13,472 nt of DNA from an uncultured Porphyromonas sp. Its GTDB lineage: Bacteria > Bacteroidota > Bacteroidia > Bacteroidales > Porphyromonadaceae. Shown here piece after piece: positions 1-5,795 of this stretch. The notes under the pieces were generated by a model. That model made no database searches. It saw nothing but the letters and a program-made list of their open reading frames with translations, and had not been told where the DNA came from. Position numbers and translations under genes: made by a program. The stretch lies in contig CABQOJ010000014.1 in the NCBI GenBank assembly GCA_902465775.1, positions 1 through 13,472 on the forward strand, written 5' to 3'. Position 1 is the stretch's first letter. Each line of letters begins with the position of its first letter.

Positions 1-480
1 CACCCCGAGCAGTACAGACGCTACAAGAGTGGCGACCTGCGTCGTGAGTTTGAGGCTTCGCTCGCTAAGGCAAAGGCTGACGCACTAGCTAAGAAGGGCT
101 TCGACGAGAGCGACATCAAGAAGGCGATGCGTGCTGGCACGCAGATGATCCCCGCACCGACGACGGGTACCGTACTCTGGGAGGTCGATCCGACCGAAGG
201 GTCGATGGCTCCAGCCACCGGCACGGAGTATGTCACGGGTCAACCTTTCTGCTACATTGAGACACCATTTGGTCAGATAGAGCGTGTCAATACGAACTTC
301 ACGGGCAAGCTCATCGAGGTCTGTGTAGGTCAAGGTCAGACCGTCCGCAAGGGCGACGAGCTAGCCTACATCAAGCCAGCCGAAAAGGAGGAGCACTACC
401 CCGACTATCAGCCCCCGATCAAGCGCATCGAGGAGGAGGCCACGACACGTCAGCGTGAGCGCCGTCCCCTAGGCCGCTAA
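1..480 (+). CDS. C-terminal part of a biotin-dependent carboxylase/decarboxylase subunit (OadA/PycB-like), 5' end outside window
   Basis: Frame 1 is open from the first base to a TAA at 478-480, giving the last 159 residues of a longer protein. The first part (HPEQYRRYKSGDLRREFE) is charged and probably helical, like the linker after the carboxyltransferase domain of oxaloacetate decarboxylase alpha or pyruvate carboxylase B subunits. From about residue 50 it has the pattern of a biotinyl/lipoyl barrel: IPAPTTGTV, then a second half with FTGKLIEVCVGQGQTVRKGD ending in LAYI. The place where biotin domains carry the acceptor lysine (usually AMKM) reads ETPFGQIE, so no lysine is available for biotinylation. 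The domain is therefore either a degenerate carrier or a structural copy that works with a separate biotin protein. The tail after the barrel is charged (EEEATTRQRERRPLGR). The family call rests on the barrel and linker only, because the catalytic domain lies upstream of the window. A membrane-fusion-type barrel protein is the main alternative. Confidence 0.6.
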   Translation, partial: HPEQYRRYKSGDLRREFEASLAKAKADALAKKGFDESDIKKAMRAGTQMIPAPTTGTVLWEVDPTEGSMAPATGTEYVTGQPFCYIETPFGQIERVNTNFTGKLIEVCVGQGQTVRKGDELAYIKPAEKEEHYPDYQPPIKRIEEEATTRQRERRPLGR

Positions 481-503
481 AGTCTCAGAGCAAGTCTAAT
501 ATA

Positions 504-552
504 ATATGTCGTCTTGCGGACGCACCACTCCGGTGCCCGCAAGGCGACATAT
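504..552. repeat. long perfect-type hairpin just after the carboxylase stop
   Basis: Arms 504-519 and 537-552 pair over 16 bases with a single G/T mismatch, and an inner 5-bp stem (522-526 with 532-536) closes a 5-base loop. It starts 24 bases after the stop at 480, so it could end or stabilise the 3' end of the upstream mRNA. No T-run follows the right arm, so a standard intrinsic terminator is not clear; it may instead be another member of the hairpin repeats that fill 585-860. Confidence 0.6.
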
Positions 553-584
553 CACGTCTAGCCCGCTGGGACATGTAGCCCTTT

Positions 585-860
585 GTAGGGACGCACGATC
601 TGTGCGTCCGTCCCCGAACGACGAGACGAGTAACGGCTGTAGGGACGCTCGGTCGAGCGTCCGTTGCGTCAAAGCAAGACGAGTAACCCTTTAGAACGTG
701 TAACCCTTTGTAGTACAGCGAGACGAGTAACGGCTGTAGGGACGCACGGTCGTGCGTCCGTCCCCGTTAAAACCTCGACGCTGTAACCTTTGACACAACG
801 GACGCTCGACCGAGCGTCCCTACAGCCGTTACTCGTCCCGTACGTCCGTTGCGTCAAAGC
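585..860. repeat. REP-like cluster of GGACGC palindromes with a 49-bp inverted repeat
   Basis: Four short palindromes with the core GGACGC(A/T)C...G(A/T)GCGTCC lie at 589-609, 643-662, 740-759 and 800-819; each follows or precedes GTAGG/CTAC. Three copies share the flank ACGAGTAACGGCTGTAGG. Copies at 626-674 and 788-836 are inverted relative to each other and match at 48 of 49 positions. An 18-base piece (658-675) recurs directly at 843-860. The pattern is that of REP/BIME-type repetitive extragenic palindromes: conserved hairpins in alternating orientation inside an intergenic region. Reading frames across this stretch come from the palindromes and do not look like proteins. No transposase is present here, so any mobilising enzyme would have to be elsewhere in the genome. 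Confidence 0.75.
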
Positions 861-885
861 GTTGAACCACTCAGACACTACAGAA

Positions 886-926
886 GCAGGCTCCCTGGTG
901 CGTACCAGAGAGCCTGCCTTTGTATT
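886..926. terminator. bidirectional terminator hairpin between convergent genes
   Basis: GCAGGCTC (886-893) pairs with GAGCCTGC (910-917), and CTGGT (895-899) pairs with ACCAG (904-908) around a 4-base loop. On the plus strand the stem is followed by CTTTGTATTT. The site lies between the rightward carboxylase gene and the leftward outer-membrane protein gene ending at 976, so it could serve both directions, although the tail is more T-rich rightward. Confidence 0.65.
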
Positions 927-975
927 TACCGCCTAGCTCTACCCTGAGAGCTAGTACAGGTTTAGGTTGCTCTAA

Positions 976-1680
976 TTAGAAGCGATATCCTAGACCTACG
1001 TAGAAGTTCATGTTGTTGATCTTCACTTCATCAAAAGCCGAGGTGTTGAGTAGACCATACTCGAAGCCTAGGTTAACACCAAACTGACGATACTCAAATC
1101 CAGCCTGCATACCGACACCAAGGTCGAAGGGCTTAAGGAGCTTAGGATTTGTCTTGTATGGATTGGTTTCACCCTTATTAGTCGCCTCATCAGACGCCTT
1201 GGCAAACTCTCTAGCAGCATCGGCTAGCTTACCTTCGCCAGTTACTGTGGTTTTCTGGGAGACTTTCCCTAGGAACCCGTAAGAGAACCAAGGACCAGCC
1301 TGGATAGAGACAGCCATGCTTGGAGCGATAACTGCACGATATCCTACATGTACGGGGATCTCTACGTTGTGAAGCCATGTAGAGGAGACAACCTTCATAG
1401 CGTAGTCAGTCGTCTTAGGTAGCTCGACCGTCCCCTTAGCACCACGGCTGAGGAAGTACAGACCTGGATTGATGTAGAAGCCATCTGAGATGCCAAACTC
1501 GACACCACCACCAATGCGGTAGCCGATGAGCATATCGCCATCCTTCGATTTGCCATTCGCCTTGCCGGTCACATTTGAAAAGTTAGCGCCAGCCTCCACC
1601 TTGATCGTGGGGCGCATTTGAGCTGTTGCGAGCGTAGTAGCTGCGAGCAGCGTGACGAGTGATAGAATTACCTTCTTCAT
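976..1680 (-). CDS. outer membrane beta-barrel protein (PorT/OMP_b-brl type), paralog A
   Basis: The protein is 234 residues. It begins with a clear signal peptide (MKKVILSLVTLLAATTLATA, cut near AQ) and ends in YVGLGYRF, the terminal aromatic residue expected for BAM-dependent insertion. Between them are alternating hydrophobic strands and glycines (VEAGANFSN, YRIGGGVEFG, GFYINPGLYFLS, FDLGVGMQAGFEYRQ), typical of the eight-stranded small porin-like barrels common in Bacteroidota. The frame runs open upstream to 1752, but the ATG at 1678-1680 was chosen because it places the signal peptide first and matches the start of the paralog. The closest relative in the window is the next gene (1780-2475); most differences fall in predicted surface loops (residues about 45-55, 105-115 and 155-185). 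No Bacteroidota -7 box was found in the 99-base spacer, so expression may depend on read-through from paralog B. The role is unknown; an outer-membrane structural or adhesion role is inference. Confidence 0.85.
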   Translation of the reverse strand: MKKVILSLVTLLAATTLATAQMRPTIKVEAGANFSNVTGKANGKSKDGDMLIGYRIGGGVEFGISDGFYINPGLYFLSRGAKGTVELPKTTDYAMKVVSSTWLHNVEIPVHVGYRAVIAPSMAVSIQAGPWFSYGFLGKVSQKTTVTGEGKLADAAREFAKASDEATNKGETNPYKTNPKLLKPFDLGVGMQAGFEYRQFGVNLGFEYGLLNTSAFDEVKINNMNFYVGLGYRF

Positions 1681-1700
1681 AGTAAATAGGGTTTGTGTGA

Positions 1701-1740
1701 TACAAAAGGGCGACCCGCTCACAAGTTGAGTAGGTCGCCC
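1701..1740 (-). terminator. terminator between the two paralogous OMP genes
   Basis: GGGCGACC (1708-1715) pairs with GGTCGCCC (1733-1740), with an inner CTCA/TGAG stem. Read leftward, the stem is followed by TTTTGTATCA. It sits 40 bases after the stop of paralog B and 28 bases before the start of paralog A, so it should end or reduce transcription entering paralog A. Confidence 0.7.
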
Positions 1741-1779
1741 CATAAGCTTCATTAGAGAAGTCGATTTAGGTCGCTCTAA

Positions 1780-2475
1780 TTAGAAGCGATAGCCTAGACC
1801 TACGTAGAAGTTCATGTTGTTGACCTTCACCTTCTCGGCATTAGAGGTGTTGAGTAGACCATACTCGAAGCCTAGGTTGAGGCCGAGCTGACGATACTCA
1901 AAGCCAGCCTGCATACCGACACCTAGATCGAAAGGCTTGAGGGAAGCGGGAACAGTTACACCAGCGACCTTAGACTCCTTATATGGGTTGTTGTCATTCT
2001 TGTTGAGCTCGTCAACGACCTTCTTTGCAGCATCAGCAGCGAGACCATCTCCAGTTGCCTTGTAAACGTTCTTACCAAGGAAGCCGTAAGAGAACCAAGG
2101 ACCAGCCTGGATAGAGACAGCCATACCAGGAGCGATAGCTGCGCGGTATCCTACATGTACAGGGATCTCAACGTTGTGGAGCCAAAGAGTAGCATCTACC
2201 TTAGCACCCAGCGCCTCTGTAGCTGCACTCTTAGCACCACGGCTGAGGAAGTATACGCCAGGATTGACGTAGAAGCCGTCTGTGATGCCGAACTCGACAC
2301 CGACACCAGCGCGGTAGCCGATCATCATCTTGCCGTCCTGAGACTGATCTCCGACCTTAGTGGTCTGGTTAGCGAAGTTAGCACCAGCCTCTACCTTGAT
2401 GGCGGGGCGCATCTGAGCTGTAGCTAGCGTAGTAGCTGCGAGCATCGTAACGATTGCGAGAATTACTTTCTTCAT
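1780..2475 (-). CDS. outer membrane beta-barrel protein (PorT/OMP_b-brl type), paralog B
   Basis: This 231-residue protein has a signal peptide MKKVILAIVTMLAATTLATA and the C-terminal barrel signature YVGLGYRF, and is very similar to paralog A along its whole length. The strands GANFANQ, YRAGVGVEFG, GFYVNPGVYFLSRGAKS, AGPWFSYGFLGK and LKPFDLGVGMQAGFEYRQ are shared almost word for word. The two genes also share about 20 bases of DNA past the stop codon (CTCTAATTAGAAGCGATA), which points to a tandem duplication that included the 3' flank. It is expected to lie in the outer membrane. A good promoter lies upstream (2587-2616), leaving an A/T-rich leader of about 100 bases. The predicted loops (residues 44-52, 95-103 and 145-175) differ from paralog A in sequence and length. 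The precise role is not known. Confidence 0.87.
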   Translation of the reverse strand: MKKVILAIVTMLAATTLATAQMRPAIKVEAGANFANQTTKVGDQSQDGKMMIGYRAGVGVEFGITDGFYVNPGVYFLSRGAKSAATEALGAKVDATLWLHNVEIPVHVGYRAAIAPGMAVSIQAGPWFSYGFLGKNVYKATGDGLAADAAKKVVDELNKNDNNPYKESKVAGVTVPASLKPFDLGVGMQAGFEYRQLGLNLGFEYGLLNTSNAEKVKVNNMNFYVGLGYRF

Positions 2476-2586
2476 TGTTAGTTGATTGATTATAGGTTAG
2501 TTAATTAGTTAAGTTTTTCTCTTTGCGGGACTCCCACGCTTCGCCAAATACGCTTATCTAGCCGTGTGGAAGCGCCTTTCCAATGG

Positions 2587-2616
2587 CAAATATACAGAAA
2601 AACAATTACAACGCAA
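2587..2616 (-). promoter_or_regulatory. Bacteroidota promoter for OMP paralog B
   Basis: Read leftward, TTG (2614-2616) is followed after 19 bases by TATATTTG (2587-2594), matching the Bacteroidota TTTG-N19/21-TAnnTTTG promoter. Transcription would begin near 2580 and give a leader of about 100 bases with no Shine-Dalgarno sequence. The rest of 2476-2794 holds the malate dehydrogenase terminator (2713-2744), a small palindrome CCGAAA-G-TTTCGG at 2688-2700 and a 6-bp hairpin at 2761-2780; I see no gene in it. Confidence 0.7.
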
Positions 2617-2712
2617 CTCCCTTCAACTTCACAAGCTCACGAATCGCTCGCTATAGGAGCGCACGGGGCGTAAAAGAGTCGACGATCCCGAAAGTTTCGG
2701 CGTAAACAGAGA

Positions 2713-2744
2713 GACGACCACACGGATTGCTCCACGTGGTCGTC
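2713..2744 (-). terminator. probable terminator after malate dehydrogenase
   Basis: GACGACCAC (2713-2721) pairs with GTGGTCGTC (2736-2744), and a further GGA/TCC stem closes a short loop after a 2x2 mismatch. Read leftward, a modest T-rich tail (TCTCTCTGTTT) follows. It lies 50 bases after the malate dehydrogenase stop. Confidence 0.6.
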
Positions 2745-2794
2745 AGACGTTGGCGCCTTACTTCGCTATGCTAGGCGAAGCGAGGACGTGTATG

Positions 2795-3793
2795 CTATAG
2801 ATTAGGATTGACCGTGTGCCAGTCAGCAACAGCGGGGATGATGCCCATCTGTATGATCTGGTCACGCATAGCCTGTAGGTGCTCGTAGCTCTTGTCGAGA
2901 GCTGCCTCTTCGTCAGGCAGCCCCTTAACCTCCTTATAAGCTACGCCGTCACGTGTGATGGTGGTCTCACGAGCCATCATCACATTCTCGTAGCGGCTGT
3001 CACGAACGAAGCAACCAGCTGGCCAGCGGAAGGGCTCGCCACCCATAGCCGCGCGTATCATCTCAATGGATACGTAGGCTGGGCTCTGGAAGCTAGAACG
3101 ACCACGCAGAGCGATGATGTTGGCACCGCCCTTGATGACACGCTGCTGGAGTGCAGCCCAGTCGTCGTGCGTCAGCCGGTCTGTGCCGATGAGGTCTGTG
3201 AGCGGGGTGCCGTCGACACGAGCGGTGCTGGCGAAGACAGCCATCTGCTCACCGTGACCTCCATAGGTACGGGTATTGGTTACCTGGCTCTGCTGGAGAC
3301 CAAAGTGCTTGGCGAGCTCGCTCTGCAGACGTGTGCTATCGAGCGCTGCCAGGGTGGTCACCTGCGAAGGCTTTAGCCCTGAGTGAATGAGCGTGACGAG
3401 ACCGGTGATGTCAGCGGGGTTGAAGATGATGACCACGTGGTGCACGTCGGGGCAGTACTTCTTGATGTTGCGTCCTAGCTCAGCAGCGATCTCAGAGTTC
3501 CCCTTGAGTAGGTCTTCGCGGGTCATGCCCTCCTTGCGAGGCGCACCTCCCGATGAGACGATATACTTAGCCCCTCGGAGAGCCTCAGCGATGTCTGAGG
3601 TGAAGGTTAGGTTTAGCCCCTCAAAGCCACAGTGGCGCATCTCCTCCCAGACGCCTTCGAGTCCCTTGGCAAAGGGGTCGTAGAGGCAGATGTTTGGAGT
3701 AAGGTGCATCATGGCAGCGGTCTGCGCCATGTTTGATCCGATCATGCCGGCAGCGCCGATGATGACTAGTTTGTCTTGCGTTACAAAGTTCAT
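2795..3793 (-). CDS. mdh: malate dehydrogenase (NAD-dependent)
   Basis: This 332-residue protein interconverts malate and oxaloacetate with NAD(H) in the cytoplasm. In fermenting Bacteroidales it works in the reductive branch that leads to fumarate and succinate/propionate. Motifs: NAD-binding GAAGMIGS (13-20), acidic residue after the second strand in CLYDP (D39), substrate arginines in APRKEGMTREDLL (R86 and R92), FNPAD (N125), LDSTR (D152, R155) and the catalytic histidine in TYGGHGEQM (H180). R86 in the active-site loop favours malate over lactate dehydrogenase. The length fits the Bacteroidales enzyme. The ATG at 3791-3793 directly precedes the first strand and needs no extension. The gene is flanked by terminators on both sides (3845-3918 upstream, 2713-2744 downstream), so it is probably a single transcription unit. 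I found no convincing -7 box in the 160-base upstream gap. Confidence 0.93.
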   Translation of the reverse strand: MNFVTQDKLVIIGAAGMIGSNMAQTAAMMHLTPNICLYDPFAKGLEGVWEEMRHCGFEGLNLTFTSDIAEALRGAKYIVSSGGAPRKEGMTREDLLKGNSEIAAELGRNIKKYCPDVHHVVIIFNPADITGLVTLIHSGLKPSQVTTLAALDSTRLQSELAKHFGLQQSQVTNTRTYGGHGEQMAVFASTARVDGTPLTDLIGTDRLTHDDWAALQQRVIKGGANIIALRGRSSFQSPAYVSIEMIRAAMGGEPFRWPAGCFVRDSRYENVMMARETTITRDGVAYKEVKGLPDEEAALDKSYEHLQAMRDQIIQMGIIPAVADWHTVNPNL

Positions 3794-3844
3794 AGTGTTT
3801 ATTGAGTCTGTGTTGAAATTGTATGCTTATTGCGTTGCGCCCCT

Positions 3845-3918
3845 AATAATAAAGAAGAGAGACTGGGAGGACAGCTTTGCGACCCTACAGGTCTGACTGC
3901 TCACACCCCCAATCTCTC
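3845..3918 (-). terminator. probable terminator after superoxide dismutase
   Basis: Read leftward, GAGAGATTGGG (3908-3918) pairs with CCCAGTCTCTC (3857-3867) over 11 bases with one G-U pair, and the stem is followed by TTCTTTATTATT (3845-3856). The loop is large (40 bases), which lowers confidence. It lies between the superoxide dismutase stop and the malate dehydrogenase start. Confidence 0.5.
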
Positions 3919-3956
3919 CACTAAGCTCTCGCTTCTACGGGTTTGCGCTTATCTGC

Positions 3957-4538
3957 TTACGCCTCGTAGCGACGTGCGATCTCCTTCCAGTCAATGATAG
4001 ACCATAGGTCCTTGACGTGATCGGCACGACGGTTCTGATAAGTGAGGTAGTAAGCGTGCTCCCATACGTCGAAGCACATCAGCGGCTTGAGGCCCTTGCG
4101 TAGAGGGTTGCCAGCGTTAGGCTCCTTCTCGATAGAGAGCTTGCCCTTATCGTCGCTAGCTAGCCAAGCCCAGCCTGAACCAAAGAGTGAAGTGCAGGCA
4201 TCGTTGAAGGCTGTCTGGAAAGCTTCAAAGCTACCGAAGTCGCGCTTGATAGCTTCAGCGAGCTTGCCTTCGGGGTGCCCACCAGCGTTTGGAGCGAACT
4301 GGAGGAAGTACATGTTGTGATTCATCACCTGACCAGCCTGATTGTAGAGCTTGCCTTCAGCCTTGCGAACGATCTCCTCGAGAGAGGCGTCCTTGAGGTC
4401 AGAGTCGGGCAGGAGCTTATTGAGCGTGTCAACATAGCCCTTGAGGTGCTTGCCGTGGTGATACTGAATCGTCTCAGCGCTGATTACTGGCTCGAGCGCA
4501 TCGTTTGCATAGGGAAGCTTTATTAGTTCGTGTGTCAT
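3957..4538 (-). CDS. sodB: superoxide dismutase, Fe/Mn family
   Basis: This 193-residue cytoplasmic enzyme dismutates superoxide to hydrogen peroxide and oxygen, protecting an anaerobe during air exposure. The four metal ligands are present: H27 (QYHHGKH), H74 (MNHNMYF), D157 and H161 (FDVWEHAYY). Q70 in NQAGQVMNH occupies the Fe-type second-shell position. Much of the C-terminal half (LFGSGWAWLA, LSIEKEPNAGNP, AYYLTYQNRRADHVKDLWS) agrees with what I recall of the Porphyromonas gingivalis enzyme, which works with either Fe or Mn. Residue 155, two before the aspartate ligand, is cysteine (codon at 4074-4076); that position is glycine in P. gingivalis and threonine in many Fe-specific relatives. 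The gene has its own promoter at 4604-4634 and a dyad over the transcription start (see findings). Confidence 0.95.
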   Translation of the reverse strand: MTHELIKLPYANDALEPVISAETIQYHHGKHLKGYVDTLNKLLPDSDLKDASLEEIVRKAEGKLYNQAGQVMNHNMYFLQFAPNAGGHPEGKLAEAIKRDFGSFEAFQTAFNDACTSLFGSGWAWLASDDKGKLSIEKEPNAGNPLRKGLKPLMCFDVWEHAYYLTYQNRRADHVKDLWSIIDWKEIARRYEA

Positions 4539-4603
4539 ATTGCTTTATCTGTTTACTTTAAGTGTGACATGCGCAACTCTAGGTCTTAGCCTAGACTGCG
4601 TCA

Positions 4604-4634
4604 CAAAGGTATACAAAACGAACCACAAAAACAA
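4604..4634 (-). promoter_or_regulatory. Bacteroidota promoter for sodB
   Basis: Read leftward, TTG (4632-4634) is followed after 20 bases by TACCTTTG (4604-4611). The start would fall near 4598, giving a leader of about 60 bases with a 6-bp hairpin TCTAGG/CCTAGA at 4578-4595. The promoter lies wholly in the 113-base gap after prfA. Confidence 0.75.
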
Positions 4635-4651
4635 GTCCCCACAGAACGGAA

Positions 4652-5758
4652 TCAGAGGGCGGCCTCCTTGAGGCGCTCGGTATTCTCAGCAACGATGAGC
4701 GCATCAATGATCGGCTGCAGGTCGCCACCGAGGACGCCTGGCAGGTTGTGCACGGTCAGACCGATACGGTGATCGGTGACACGCCCCTGAGGGAAGTTGT
4801 AGGTGCGGATCTTTGCCGAGCGGTCGCCCGTCGAGACCATCGTCTTACGACGAGAGGCAATCTCGTCAATATACTTCTGATGCTCCTTGTCGTAGATGAA
4901 CGTGCGAAGGCGTGAGAGCGCACGCTCCTTGTTCTTCGGCTGGTCGCGCGTCTCGGTACACTCGATCGTTATGTCCTCCACGACACCCGTATTGGGGTTG
5001 CGCCACGGATAGTGCAGACGTACGCCCGACTCCACCTTGTTGACGTTCTGACCACCGGCACCACTGGAGCGGAAAGTGTCCCACTTGATCTCTCCCTCGT
5101 TGATGTTTACCTCAAACTTGTCCGCCTCAGGCAGTACTGCCACGGTCGCTGCCGAGGTGTGGATACGTCCTTGCGTCTCCGTCTGCGGGACGCGCTGTAC
5201 ACGGTGCACGCCACTCTCATACTTGAGCGTACCGTAGACGCCCGTACCTGTGACATTGAGGACGATCTCTTTGTAACCTCCCGTACCACCCTCAGTGTAG
5301 CTACTGACGGTGACGTTCCACCCCTTGGTCTCGCAGTAGCGCGAGTACATACGGAAGAGATCTCCCGCGAAGAGTGCAGCCTCGTCACCTCCCGTCCCAG
5401 CGCGTAGCTCTAGGATAGCGTTCTTGTCGTCCTCCGGGTCGTTCGGTAGGAGGAGTAGCTTGATCTCTTCCTCCATCTTAGGGATCTCCTCCTTAGCCTC
5501 AGCGAGTAGTTCGCGAGCCATAGCCTTTAGCTCCTCATCGCTGTCGTTGTCCTGGAGGGTGCTCTCGGCCTCCTCCTGCTGGGTCAGGAGTTGCTTGTAC
5601 TGCCCCCCAGCCTTGAGGATCTCTCCGAGGTGAGTGTACTCCTTGCTCAGGGTGGCAAAGCGCCTGCCGTCGGCAATGACGCTAGGGTCTGTGATCAAAG
5701 TCTCTAGCTCCTCGTGGCGCGCCACCAGAGCTTCTATGCGGTTGAGTAAATCGTTCAT
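4652..5758 (-). CDS. prfA: peptide chain release factor 1
   Basis: This 368-residue class I release factor reads UAA and UAG in the ribosomal A site and triggers peptide release. The N-terminal ~100 residues are a helical hairpin domain rich in E and K. The tripeptide decoding motif is at 191-193 as PQT (in RVPQTETQGRIHTS); the usual form is PAT or PVT, and the third residue that defines RF1 rather than RF2 (SPF) is kept. The catalytic GGQ loop is at 235-237 (FRSSGAGGQNVNKVES), whose glutamine is normally methylated. RDQPKNKERALSRLRTF and the conserved TGDRSAKIRTYNFPQGRVTDHR follow. It starts 37 bases after the purM stop and is probably cotranscribed with purM and the GH73 gene. No terminator hairpin is obvious after it; the sodB promoter follows at once. 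Confidence 0.96.
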   Translation of the reverse strand: MNDLLNRIEALVARHEELETLITDPSVIADGRRFATLSKEYTHLGEILKAGGQYKQLLTQQEEAESTLQDNDSDEELKAMARELLAEAKEEIPKMEEEIKLLLLPNDPEDDKNAILELRAGTGGDEAALFAGDLFRMYSRYCETKGWNVTVSSYTEGGTGGYKEIVLNVTGTGVYGTLKYESGVHRVQRVPQTETQGRIHTSAATVAVLPEADKFEVNINEGEIKWDTFRSSGAGGQNVNKVESGVRLHYPWRNPNTGVVEDITIECTETRDQPKNKERALSRLRTFIYDKEHQKYIDEIASRRKTMVSTGDRSAKIRTYNFPQGRVTDHRIGLTVHNLPGVLGGDLQPIIDALIVAENTERLKEAAL

Positions 5759-5795
5759 ATAGGTCTGCTAAGTGATGTAAGGGGTGGGTCAAAGG

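Noticed and set aside
585..860. CRISPR array
   Set aside because: The palindromic copies are irregularly spaced, in both orientations and without unique spacers of constant size; no cas genes are present.
506..878. Two overlapping frames on opposite strands containing NGCRDARSSVRCVK
   Set aside because: The shared peptide is the translated inverted repeat (626-674 and 788-836), so these are frames through REP-like DNA.
1681..1752. N-terminal extension of OMP paralog A to the ATG at 1752
   Set aside because: It would place 24 residues before the signal peptide and run through the terminator hairpin; paralog B starts at the matching MKKVIL.
2879..3376. 165-codon frame antisense to malate dehydrogenase
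   Set aside because: It lies wholly within the strongly supported mdh gene on the other strand and has no recognisable features.
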